A stretch of DNA of 64,000 nt from Chiridota heheva (taxonomy: Eukaryota; Echinodermata; Holothuroidea; Apodida; Chiridotidae). The translations under genes and the position numbers were made by a program. The notes beneath the pieces were generated by a model, which ran no database searches, was not told where the DNA came from, and was given only the letters and a program-made list of their open reading frames with translations. Of the stretch, positions 23,586 to 34,738 are shown piece by piece. The stretch lies in NCBI GenBank assembly GCA_020152595.1, contig JAIGNY010001753.1, positions 1,895,501 to 1,959,500 of the forward strand, in the 5' to 3' direction. Position 1 is the first letter of the stretch. Each line of letters begins with the position of its first letter.

Positions 23586-24337
23586 AGGTACAACACCTGT
23601 GCTAGCTCGAGAATAAGCATCATCAGATCATTGCATCTACGTAATTTGTCGATGTAATAACGTGTAGAAATACGTCACTTTTTGGGATAGGCCTATTTCA
23701 TAACTTCTTGAAGGAATATTTTCTGATAGGCGACCCACCCTCTTTGGTGTCGCATGTGATTTATTAGAACATATTTAAAAACATAACATTAATTTTTTTT
23801 CAACAAAAAAAGGGGGGTCGTTTGCACCCCGACCTCCTTAGTGACACCTATGAGAAATCCACATGACGTCACACGCGCACGCGCGCTAACTTGAATCTTG
23901 GATGGCAGTTTTTTTTTCTTCTCGAATTACTGTTGTTTGCTCCTATCATGTTTATCGTGTATTTCGAAAAAGCATCCTTGTTTTCTTTACAATTAGTCTA
24001 GTAATTATACCTTTTTTTTTTCTTAATGTATCATTTTTGTGTGATAAATTGATGTTTTCCGTGTTGTTCAACGGTTTTTTATCAAGAAATTTTAGTCTTT
24101 TTTCAATACAGCTGCGTGTAAATTTGTCATGATTTGCCCTCCAACACAAAACAGTGACGTCATCGTGGAGTACCTCTATAGGTCAAAAATTAAGCTATCG
24201 AGGAACTTCTTTGGGAGAAAAAACGTTATGAAGATCTTGCCTCCAAGTCACAAGGAAAAACCATGATGTCCAGTATAAATCAACACAGTAATATGCGCGA
24301 CAAAATGATCAGCAAAAAGCTATTATCTACTTATCGG

Positions 24338-24959
24338 CAGGGGCTGAGTCAGGATAAAATTTCAGGAGGAGGTCAAGCTAAACCAAACCAGGGATGATGT
24401 GATAGTGTGTTTTATGAGCAGTTTTCATGAATAATGGAACATGCTGGCACACGGTCATAAGCGGGGAGCAGAGAGGAAAGTAGGCCTATTCACTGAAAGG
24501 AATTCACCTTCCCTATTGCGTGTTTTTTTTTGATTAGGAAATTATTAACAACAAATTTGGTCAAAATTATTGGACATTTTGGTACGATTTGGCAACATTT
24601 CCCGATGATTGATAAAACATTACCGAAAATCGAATAACTTTTCTCGAAAATTGACGAAAAATTGTCCCAAAATGAAAAAAAAAGAAATTGCACGAAAATT
24701 GCACGAAAATTAAAGAAATTTCTCAAAAATTGAAAGACATTTCCTAAACATTAAAGGAAGTTTCCCGAAAAGAAAAGAAAATTGCCTCAAAATGTAGAAA
24801 ATTTTCTGAAAATTGCACGATAATTAAGAAATTTCCTAAAGACGGAAAAACTTTTCCAAAAATTAAAGAATATTAACATAAACCGTGACTAAGAATTATC
24901 TCATGGTAAAAAAAAAGTATCATTGGAATAGCCCCCGGCCCTCCACTGAATCCGCTCTG
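24338..24959. mobile_element. hAT-like MITE, 622 bp, with perfect 8-bp target-site duplication
   Basis: The 8-mer CTTATCGG occurs immediately outside both ends (24330-24337 and 24960-24967). The left end is CAGGGGCTGAGTCAGGAT; the right end, inverted, is CAGAGCGGATTCAGTGGA. CAG-type ends plus an 8-bp duplication are the hallmarks of hAT insertions. The intact duplication means the boundaries are sure and the insertion is younger than the others here. The interior (about 24530-24880) is the degenerate GAAAATTTCC repeat, so the array travels inside a transposon. No transposase frame. Confidence 0.85.
24530..24880 (-). repeat. Degenerate GAAAATTG/AAATTTCC array, minus orientation, inside the hAT-like MITE
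   Basis: Variants of GAAAATTGCACGAAAATT, AAATTTCTCAAAAATTGAA and GAAAAGAAAATTGCC, the reverse complement of the 22440-23290 array. Confidence 0.75.
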
Positions 24960-24967
24960 CTTATCGG

Positions 24968-26065
24968 CACGGATCAGTATGAAAAAACCCTCAAATATAA
25001 TGATTTTTCAGGTCCTTAATATTCATATTATTTTCTAACTGAGTCATTTAGCAACATTAAGTATAATGCATCATATGTTCTGTATTTTCTCACTGACGTG
25101 ATGCAAAAAGCCAGCTGAAGAAACGGCAAATTCCTCTACGTAAGTCAATTTCGACTTCAGTCAGTCAGCATGTCAGTTACGACTTCTTGGTTGGTGACCC
25201 AGGCGAAGACATCAAATACTGCTGCACTAAAGAGGCTTCAACCCGCGACGAAACCAAATTCAACCCGTGTCGTATTCCTTGATTTGTTTGTCTATTTTAA
25301 GTCCTGCAACAAATGTTGTTGTCTTAGCTTGGAAAAGAAAGTTCCAGCCGACTTCAACTGTTGAAGGACATTACCGGGAACCAAAAAATCACCCAATGAT
25401 AAACAAAATTTCACAGCAGGTGATATATCTTTTGATATGTAAAAGAAGGCTTGTCAAAGGACCCAGTGACGGAAGCTCGTCCTAAGAAAATTGCGTGAAA
25501 CCTCGTGACCAGTAAATCTGATCTTCAATATTAAATGATATCACTTTGGTGGGTACATCTTATCCCAAAACGGTACTAATTGATTTGTCAGTAATTGTGC
25601 AAATATTTCAACTAATCAGAGGCTTTCAATTTCATTCTACATTTCTCTCTACTCTAAATGTACATGAGTGTCATCCAGGGTGCGTTCGATTCTTCCCCTC
25701 CAGATGATAACCAATAACGTAAACGGATTGCATCCACTGGACTCATCTTGGTAATAGTTGGCTTGAAATCTGCTCGTGGCGTATTCTCTAGTTTCTATTA
25801 AATATCTACTTCTATTCAATCAAATAAAGATAGTAATTAAAACTTGAAATTCCTCGATAGTTTTCATGTTATTTCATTACATGATGAAACGCTGCTTAAA
25901 GAACACACCTGGTTAGTTAGGATGATAATGGAAACCAATAAATGTCAAGTTATCTTGCTGTAAACGTGCATTATATTCAAACACTTACTGATAACTATTC
26001 TTCTGCTTTGAAGTTTGTATGTTCTTAAACAAAACAAATTGGTTGTTATAATTCTATATATCTGA
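24968..26065. other. No recognisable gene; protein-like stretch at 25148-25282
   Basis: A plus-strand frame without ATG (25148-25282) reads DFLVGDPGEDIKYCCTKE and ASTRDETKFNPCRIP before a stop, with a balanced, cysteine-containing composition unlike the surrounding AT-rich translations. The ATG frame 25170-25364 overlaps it. GTAAGT occurs just upstream at 25139. I recognise no family. CAGGGTGCGTTCGATTCTTC near 25677 looks like a transposon end, but its partner was not found. Confidence 0.25.
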
Positions 26066-26239
26066 CAGTGGCATAGCTACGGACCGGGGGGCGAGTGGGT
26101 CCCTGCGGGCCCCTATGGTATATAGGTATACTTGTATATTTTTTCACTGACCCCCTTATAGGGCCCGGGCTGGGCCCTTTTTAGGGGGAGACTGCCCTCT
26201 CTCTTCCTCCTCCCCACCCCACCCTTAATTACGCCACTG
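26066..26239. mobile_element. Short hAT-like MITE, 174 bp
   Basis: Begins CAGTGGCATAGCTACGGA and ends TAATTACGCCACTG, an inverted pair (CAGTGGCRTA). The flanking 8-mers ATATCTGA and GTTTATGA agree at five positions, a weak, aged duplication. The interior has G-rich and C-rich arms around TATATAGG. Confidence 0.65.
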
Positions 26240-26637
26240 GTTTATGACTTAAATATTCTCAACAACTTGTTTAGGATAAGGAAATGATTTGATGATCGTG
26301 CTGTAATTTATGATTTCTCTGACCCTGGGATACAGAGGCTTTAAAAATATACAGATGGAAAGAGGCTACCAAGTTGTTCCAACATCTATTAAAGGTCACA
26401 TAAAAAGCAACAGATTCCGCCCAAAAATCGATTAAAATTGGCCTGACCTACAAAATTGCAGAATATCATATGCTAATTTGTGATGTAAGAACGGATAGAA
26501 CTTCATGTTTTTATTATGACGTCTCTTTATTAGCTTCTGCTAAAACTATATGAAGGAGATTCTGAAATACAAGAAACCATATTTTAAGGAGCCTGTCAAA
26601 CAGACTGAGACGTCAATTAACTATTTTTTAACGTTGT
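26240..26637. other. No gene seen
   Basis: Ordinary AT-rich sequence between two hAT-like elements. Confidence 0.5.
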
Positions 26638-27105
26638 CATGGCCGTACGGGACCATCTTACTCAGGGGGCGAAAACCTATACGGAGGTAAAATAGCGATG
26701 AATCTGTGAATAAACGATTAATTTGAGCAATGGTTTGACCAGAGTTTTCGGGGGGTGGGAGGTGGCGGGTAGCTTTCGGAAAATAACCTTCAATTCGGAA
26801 AAATTCCTTTCATTTTCTGGCAGTTTTTTCGGGAAATTTTTAACGAATTTTTTGGCCAATTTTCGGGGAATTTTCTTTGATTTTTAGGAGCTTTACTCTT
26901 AATTTTGGTAACTTCCAGGCAATTTTCTTCGATGTTTGAAACAAATTTCGCGAAATTTTCTCAATATTAGGCAGCTTTCATTAATTTTTCAGCCAATGTT
27001 CGGAACATTTCCTTCATTTCCAGGCAATTGTCGGGAAATTTCCTTCATGATTTTGCCGGACTAAGATGGGTATCCGGCTGATAGGAGGGCTGCCGCACGG
27101 CCATG
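26638..27105. mobile_element. hAT-like MITE, 468 bp, with 8-bp target-site duplication
   Basis: The ends are CATGGCCGTACGG and, inverted, CATGGCCGTGCGG. Flanking 8-mers AACGTTGT (26630-26637) and AACGTGGT (27106-27113) differ at one base. The interior from about 26750 to 27050 is again the degenerate TTTTCGGGAAATTTCC-type array, here in plus orientation. No transposase frame. Confidence 0.78.
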
Positions 27106-27113
27106 AACGTGGT

Positions 27114-30100
27114 GCGATAAAGCGCCGTATGAACGATTTTTAAATTTACCAATTTAATGGTAAAACGTGGCATAAATTGTTACTTTCGTTAGGAAAAAAG
27201 GCCCCGTACTTCCACGGTCATGCAAACTGGCTAGAAAATTTATGTAACTGACCTTACGTAACATCAAATGTAAGCTTTTGTTATTTTCTATTGTATTCCT
27301 TTAAATATATTTACTGTTTAATGTACAACAGAAAAGTTTATTTATCAAATATTTCAATTTTTGTGCCAAAAAGCTTATTTGTTTTCCCTGATTTGTATCA
27401 TATGTTAAAATTGGTGTGATGAAGATATGTACAAAGGGGTGGATAATATTTAGCCAAGAGGTAAATAAGTGTATCTTTTTCATGTTTCCCCATGCGGAAA
27501 TATTTTTGCAGACATACTTCAAAAATGAAATAAGGATAGGATAGCAAAGGTTCATGGGAAATATCACAAACTAATTGTCTTCTTGTTGTCTTGCCTCAGA
27601 GGTTCTTAATGCAATGCACCTATCGGTTTCCTATCTTCAGATCTTATAGACTCTGTACCGGACTGAAAAAAGCAGAATCTAAACCATACCCCAGTCACAC
27701 TCTAATTGTAAACGCAATTTTCATTGTTTTCAATGAATGGCATATATAGGAAAGAATGGCAATAATATTTTAGTTGTATTCCAATCCATACACCTCAAGT
27801 TTGCATATATTGAAAAGTCTTCAAATTTTGATCCACCAAGCTTTAGATTTATATATGCATATGTTCTAAGATTGCAATGTTTTTCAACGTTATTACTAAC
27901 AACTCATTTGCACAGTTACTACTCCATGTACCATGGCAATTTTAAAGAACGATAAAATAAGAGTGCGTGGCAACCAACGTCTTTGTACATAACAAAATAA
28001 CTAGAGCTGAAAGGCATAATATTAGTGAAAGCCACTGTCAAAAACTTATAACAAATTATGTAATAGAATCACGTGAACAGGTGGGATTGTATAGTTTGAC
28101 ATAATCACATCACAGTTCTATTTAGTATTTACAGATATCTATGTGCATTTCACTGTTAATTATTAAGTATCAAAAGTTGTGGTACCAATTTGTGGTAATA
28201 ATTAAATTTACAAGTTAAAAGATTCATATAAATTGAGCAAAAGATGTTTCAAGAAAACAAAACATTTGGAGAAATGTATTTAGAGATTCTGAAAATTTCT
28301 TGCCTTGAAAAACGTCCCTAACAACGACAAGGAAATAGAGGATACTAATAAACGTGCCATCAAAGAGAAGTTTTTTGGTATCATGCAGCATTTACAATAT
28401 TTACTAACAAATATTTCAATAGCTCACATTTTTACCGTATGGCAAACAATTCGAAGAACAAGACTCGCACTATGGCACCAATTTATCTATTATATCTCCT
28501 GTATGCAAAGGTATAGAAAATACATTCCAAAAGTCAAATACGGTAGGTACTCAAAAAAAGTCTTTTAGAAACAACTTTAGCAAGTTTTATATAGACATAA
28601 TTCAAAAATACGTAAGCTCATACATGAGTGTTCATTTTGTTTTTCAAAAGCTCTTATTCACATATATCAGGGTTTAGTTTAAGGACCTTTGGCTGGGCCC
28701 AGTTTCCCAATCTAAGAATGTAAAAACAAACCTGAGCCGACTTGAGCTGACAAACAGGTATTATAAAACGTTAGTTGAAATCACTTGGTGAGCTTGACTA
28801 TTAACCAACCTATGAAATTCTCTAAAAAACCTCATGAAACTCAAGTTGAGTATCAATTTTCATTGAAAACCAGTCATCGGATTTGAATATGACTGGTCTC
28901 CAGATTTTCCCGAGTGGCCTTCAATCTTGAAACCAGTCAGCAAGTTAAATGACGTCTCTACAGAACTACGCTTTTCTTCTTAAACCCTTTATGTCTACAT
29001 GTGTTTCTTCATTCAGTAACCATCACCTTTTGTCTATACATATCGTATTATATATCATCATGGCATTTCTTGACTTATATTTTAATGAGGACAACACAGA
29101 CCGCATGTAGAGTACAATTCAGAACAATTATATATTATGAGTGACATCATGTTTATGCGTAGGACAGGCATTTAAAAGAATACTGCGGGTACATAATATA
29201 GTACTGGTTGGCATAGGCACTGAAATAATTTGATGTGATTTATCATTAACTTTTATCGAAAGGAATGCACTCGGCACCTGGAAGAGAATGTATATTACCC
29301 GTACTATTTCTTCAAAGCCAGTTTTACTATTACTCTGCCGTAAATACGTGTATATGCAATATGGAAATCTTTACCACAGAAGGGTATTTTTTTGTATTTA
29401 TGGTTCTGTAGACATCGCAGCCATTATACGTTGTAAGCAACAAGATTGAAACATTTTTTTTTCCTTAAATCATATAACCCATAAATATATATTTTCTCAT
29501 AAAAGATCTTATGATATTTCGTCAAGGTTGTCCTGTTCATTCCTAAACATATATCAAAGAAATAATATTGCTTACTTTCTATTCACAGTTTATCGACAAA
29601 ACATCTTGTTTGTTATGGGTGTGAAGACTGATTTGTCTCGTTTGGGAGTGACCTAGGACGACTTCACCTTGCTGGCCAGAGAAGGCCAAATGTATTTTGA
29701 GATCATCACTTGACGCCCTTTTTAAGTATGGAAAATGGTTTCGTCATACAAAGCTTCTTAGCCTATAGATTCTGTCATCCCAGCCTTTTTTATATAAAGG
29801 CGTCCCTGGGAATACAAAATATTATAATAGAGTATAAGAATTTTTGTGAGAGCGTTTCCTTGGAAACATTTCGACCCTTTATGTTTTCTTAATTTTATTC
29901 CATGCTAAAAGTATCAGAGATTCGCTTTCCACAACACAATAATTCTTTGAAACAATTTTGATTCTGCTTATTAGTCTGTTAGTAATTGACATTTAGTGTG
30001 ATGGCTGCTATGAATAGAATTTCAAATTGGATTCGCTTTGCCTGCGACACACGAAAAGGCAGCAAATCTATGCTCTTACCGCAAGGAACAGATGATGCAA

Positions 30101-30259
30101 CTAATGCACACAAATTAGATTATATACCTGTTGCGTAAAGTACACATGTCAAGATTATTGGCTGAATATTAATAATTGTGCTCTCCTGAGACAAAGGCAC
30201 ACATCTTCTTCAGCATGGAATGTATCCGTGAAATCTTTCTCACGGTATTTCAATGTCTT
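27114..30259. other. No gene seen, 3.1 kb
   Basis: AT-rich sequence with open frames below 90 codons and no recognisable domain, repeat array or transposon end. Confidence 0.5.
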
Positions 30260-30743
30260 GAAGGATCATTTCAGTATAGTCAGATGGTCCGTCGTCTATG
30301 ATTGAGAGCAAAAAGATGAAGAGGGTTATGATATCTAGTTCCGATAAAGATATATAGAATTTAAAAACCGTAACAAATTTATTCGAAAGTGACGAGTGGT
30401 GTCACCCTCACTTCCTTAATAATTTTAAATGTACTGTATGCCTGTTGGATTTTTTTGTTGTTGAAAGGCAGTAATTTTTACCTGCACACAATGCTTGAAT
30501 ACTCTCCTGAAATATTCAACGGTTGGAAGTCACAACTCTCAGGAAATAAAATAATGAAACACTTAAAGAATGCGATTATGTGCTATCGACTAGTCTAATA
30601 TCAGGCATTTCTACGCAATTCAGACCGACTTTAAACTGAAATATATTTCGTAAGATTTACCAACACTTTCTTAACCATGTAGTTTCTTTTAGTCCCTTTT
30701 TTCGTATGAAATGAGCATGCTTGATAAAACTAATCATTTAAAG
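30260..30743 (+). mobile_element. Long-TIR MITE, copy 3
   Basis: Opens AAGGATCATTTCAGTATAGT and closes, inverted, with CTTTAAATGATTAGTTTTAT then CAAGCATGCTCATTTCATAC, as in copies 1 and 2. The interior retains the copy 1 order: GGCATTTCTACGCAATTCAG, ACTTTAAACTGAAATATAT, AGTTTCTTTTAGTCC. More diverged than copy 1 and in the same orientation. No coding potential. Confidence 0.6.
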
Positions 30744-30919
30744 GTCCATGGATGATTAACTTTGCATTTAAAATCCAATATTTTCTAAGGTAGGCCTACA
30801 ATAAAGAAAATTCAGTTATGAAATATAGAAAAATGTAATCTAGAAAATAAAACATCATTTCTACAAAAATGACAATTTTGAACCAACAAAAGTTGTTTCC
30901 CTTTAATTTTCTCAGAATT

Positions 30920-31840
30920 AAGCAGCGAAGTTTACATCTCAACAAAGGAGCGCATAAGATACAGCGAGGTACACATCTCAACAAAGGAGCGCATAAGATA
31001 CAGCGAGGTACACATCTCAACAAAGGAGCGCATAAGATACAGCGAGGTACTCATCTCAACAATGAAACGCATAAGATACAGCGAGGTACACATCTTAACA
31101 AAGGAGCGCATAAGATACAGCGAGGTACACATCTCAACAAAGGAGCGCATAAGATACAGCGAGGTACACATCTCAACAAAGGAGCGCATAAGATACAGCG
31201 AGGTACACATCTCAACAAAGGAGCGCATAAGATACAGCGAGGTACACATCTCAACAAAGGAGCGCATAAGATACAACGAGGTACACATCTCAACAAAGTA
31301 GCGCATAAGATACAGCGAGGTACACATCTCAACAAAGGAGAGCATAAGATACAGCGAGGTACACATCTCAACAGAAAAGTGCATAAGATACAGCAAGGTA
31401 TACATCTCAACAAAAGAACGCATAAGATACAGCGAGGTACACACATCTCAACAAAGGAGCGCATAAGATACAGCGAGGTACACATCTCAACAAAGGAGCG
31501 CATAAGATACAGCGAGGTACACATCTCAACAAAGGAGCGCATAAGATACAGCGAGATACACATCTCAACAAAGGAGCGCATAAGATACAGCGAGGTGCAC
31601 ATCTCAACAAAGGAGTGCATAAGATACAGCGAGGTACACATCTCAACAAAGGAGCGCATAAGATACAGCGAGGTACACATCTCAACAAAGGAGCGCATAA
31701 GATACAGCGGGGTACACATCTCAACAAAGGAGCGCATAAGATACAGCGAGGTATACATCTCAACAAAGGAGCGCATAAGATACAGCGAGGTACACATCTC
31801 AACAAAGGAGTGCATAAGATACAGCGAGGTACACATCTCA
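30920..31840. repeat. 39-bp minisatellite, about 23 copies, with a 385-codon stop-free frame
   Basis: The unit combines CACATCTCAACAAAGGAGCG and CATAAGATACAGCGAGGTA, 39 bp or 13 codons. Because the length is a multiple of three and the unit lacks stops in several frames, a plus frame runs 30869-32026 (385 codons): unique lead, then HKIQRGTHLNKGA repeats, then from about 31441 ISTKERIRYSEVH repeats, and a unique tail of about 60 residues. The switch is caused by a 2-nt insertion (ACACACATCTC at about 31440) that shifts the frame yet leaves it open. Minus frames of 261, 170 and 144 codons overlap it. Multi-frame openness and tolerance of a frameshift argue against coding. Confidence 0.95.
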
Positions 31841-32419
31841 CCTAAAATATATCACCTAAAACATTTTGCCATGCAAGGATATTTTTTCACAATTTTGGTT
31901 TTAAAATTGGAAATACATAACATTGCAAAAGATTTTAAAATCGAGTCAGAATTAACGGATTGTGCGGAATATGACAAAACAGCAGTCCCATTACGAAACC
32001 AGGTCCTTATTTATAGAACTTTTTAGTTCCTAATTTTGACAGTTTTTTTGGCCAATGGGAATTATAATCAAAATGATATCATATTAAATTATTGATTTCT
32101 TACTCCTTTATTTTACCCAAGTCAACAACAAACATTTTCAATTTTCGAGCTACAGATAATATCCTTTGCGATGTATCTATTTTTTTAATGAGGTTTTTTT
32201 ATCGTTAATAACTTCGTACTTATTATATATTTCTTTTGATTGAATAATTTGATGCACAAGTCGACAATATGATAGCGAAAAGTTTCAAACAAATCTGGAT
32301 ATTTCATTTTTGAAACAAAATATCAACAATGTTTTAAGTAAAAAGATTATTAACTTATTTTCCAGCTATAACATTAAAGAGGTTTTAGTTCAAAAAAGTC
32401 AGCTCATTCGTGCAAGACA
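31841..32419. other. No gene seen
   Basis: AT-rich flank containing the unique end of the stop-free frame described for the 39-bp array. Nothing recognised. Confidence 0.5.
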
Positions 32420-32640
32420 CCGAGTTTGAGTACCAGCTTAGATGGATTCGCGTTAGAATTTATCCCTTTTTGACGAAGCTTTCTGGATTAATCTATATAT
32501 CACATGATCTATTATGTCAAACAAAATACGAAGTAGCAGCTTCGATGGAATCGCATTGGAATTTTCTTTTTTGACGAAGCTTTCTGGATTAATCTAAATA
32601 TCACATATGATCTATTTTGTTGAACAAAAAGTGACTGGGT
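32420..32640. repeat. Tandem duplication, about 112-bp unit
   Basis: The block TTTTGACGAAGCTTTCTGGA then TTAATCTAWATATCACAT and GATCTATTWTGT occurs at about 32469 and 32572, each preceded by AGTANCAGCTTMGATGGA-like sequence. Confidence 0.8.
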
Positions 32641-32808
32641 AATGTGGGCGTAAAATATCATCAGTAACATAGAGCAATACGCTTTCTGAAGGAAATAAAG
32701 CATCCAGGATTTAAATCTTTTTTTGCAGCAAACCGATCTTTTGGTTCACGCGACGATCTTTTTTTTTTATTGGTAACTGAACCAGTAAAATCAAGCAATT
32801 AGCAGGGA

Positions 32809-33668
32809 CAGTGTAGACGGGTGAGGGGTTGGGAAGGAGTGCTGGGAAAATCTCCCTACAAAAAAATGAAAATAGTATGGCTTGAGAGGATTTCATTTTT
32901 CCGGTTTTCACAGTTGGCAGATAAATAAGGGAAATTATAAACATAAAATTGAAACAATTGATCAAATTGACGGAACATCAAATTATTGTAATTTTGATAA
33001 AAATATCACCAAATTTTCCTCAAAATTGCATAAAAATGATGGAAATTTCCCAAAAATTGAAGAAAATTGAATTTACTTTAAAAAAATTGCTTTATATTGA
33101 TTAAAATGTATAAAAATTTACTTAAAATTTAAATTTTCTTCATATCAATTAAAATATAAGAATAAAATACAAAATTAATACAAATTTCCCTAAAAAGGAA
33201 GGTAAAATTGAAGGAAAATTTGGTTAAATTATTTAAAATTCTGGTCAAATTTGTCAACAAATTTCCCGGGAAACGGTTCTTCAAAATCGTAAGGAAAGTG
33301 CCCTAAAATGAATAAAATTTCAAGAAAATTACCAAATATTTAACAAAATTTTTCAAAAAATTGTCAAATCAAAATTGTAAGGAAAGTGCCCGAAAATGAA
33401 CGAAATTTCCCGAAAATTGCCCCAAAATGAACAAAATTTTCCAAACAAATCACCAAACTTGTAAAAAAAATACCCGCAAATGAACTAAATTTCGATAAAA
33501 TTGCCCCAAAATGAATGAAATTTTTCGAGAATGGTCAAACAATTTACCAAAATTGTAGGAAAGTGCCCGAAAATAAACGAAATTTCCTGATTATCAGCAA
33601 CGTCAGTGATGGAACTTAACACCCCACCCCCTGAGAGGTGACCCTTTCTACGCCTCTGTCTGACACTG
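32809..33668. mobile_element. Possible hAT-like element holding a fourth degenerate array
   Basis: CAGTGTAGACGGGTGAGGGG at 32809 and, inverted, CAGTGTCAGACAGAGGCG ending at 33668 could be its ends, but the outside 8-mers AGCAGGGA and TACCAATA do not match, so the boundaries are tentative. The interior, about 32930-33590, is the minus-orientation repeat (ACGAAATTTCCCGAAAATTG, CCCCAAAATGAACAAAATTT), which is certain. Confidence 0.45.
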
Positions 33669-34360
33669 TACCAATATAGTTGGGAGTTAGTACAGAATTT
33701 AATATGAATAACATTTATAGATTTATATTAACGTCATTTGCAGATTTACTTTTTCATCCCCCCCCCTTCTCCCATTCATCACCCCCTCCCAGCTTAACCA
33801 AGTCGCTACGCAATCCCTGACCAGACATTGAATTGAATGGATTCGGGAAGTTCTAGGTGGGTGAACTTGGAGAGTCAATAAAGATGTGTTGGACATGTAG
33901 GACTCGTGATACTTAATTGCAGAATTGCAGAGGAATCGTTACGGAGGTGGGAATGACTTAGGTGGGGTGGAGTACTCTGGGGCGGTGATGTATAGACATG
34001 GTCTTTACGGGAGAAGTTATGGGCTTGGCAGGAATTGAAAACTTAATGCAGGCCTGACTGGATATTGTAGAGTTGGCTATCCGTGTGGATGTCCCAATTT
34101 TATTGTAAGCTGTAACTAACACGCGAAAACAATAAGCGGTTTGATATTGGTATGTGTTTTGGGAAAGGGGTAGGGGACGTTGAGAGCTTGTTTTAGAAGC
34201 AGAGTTTGATTTGTTTTGATTTGTCGGATTAGTTCTGTGTTACCTGTAGGGTGGCTTTGGCTTCGGCGGAAGGTAGCACGGAATTAATTATTTACCCCAT
34301 TGAAACCTATCAAGTTGGGGGTCCGTTTTTTATCAGAAAGTGGAAGAAATAGATCCCCAT
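33669..34360. other. No gene seen
   Basis: Mixed composition with a C-run near 33760. No domain or clear element. Confidence 0.45.
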
Positions 34361-34440
34361 CAGTGGCGTGGTGGGTCATGTTTCACAGGGGGTGGGGCAA
34401 GGAAATTTTGTCCCCTTAATAGCTCATAAAAGGGCGTAAA
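34361..34440 (+). mobile_element. Left end of a hAT-like element
   Basis: CAGTGGCGTGGTGGGTCATG then TTTCACAGGGGGTGGGGC is the inverse of the right end at 23464. The matching right end was not found; the following inverted-repeat element may have inserted into it. Confidence 0.55.
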
Positions 34441-34680
34441 ACTTGAAATAAAATTTAGATTGAACTTTTGATTGGATTTCTACCAACTTATTTGCATATA
34501 CGAGGAGATTACGTGAGATAGTATTGAGGACTAGTTGCTCATTCTTCAACGCTTACAACAGTATTGGTCTAAGAAGATAAGGGGTGGGATGGGTAGGTAC
34601 GTAATCTCCTCGTATATGTAAATAAGTCGGTGAAATATATTCAAACTTTCAAGTTAAATTTCATTTGAAGTTTCGTTTTA
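34441..34680. mobile_element. Inverted-repeat element with about 80-bp arms
   Basis: The innermost 29 bp of the left arm (34486-34514; ACTTATTTGCATATACGAGG then AGATTACGT) recur inverted at 34599-34627 with one mismatch. Similarity continues outward, decreasing, through CTACCAACTT and AACTTGAAA blocks to about 34441 and 34680. The spacer carries TATTGAGGACTAGTTGCTC. A related arm follows at 34686-34738 (ATTCTACCTCAGGCTCCTC, TTTGCATAAATACTCGGG, CCGTGAGA). Confidence 0.75.
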
Positions 34681-34738
34681 TTGTTAAATTCTACCTCAGG
34701 CTCCTCATTTGCATAAATACTCGGGAATTCCGTGAGAC

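Noticed and set aside
32809..33668. Firm hAT boundaries for the element holding the fourth array
   Set aside because: Both ends start with CAGTGT, but the flanking 8-mers do not match, so I kept it only as a tentative call.
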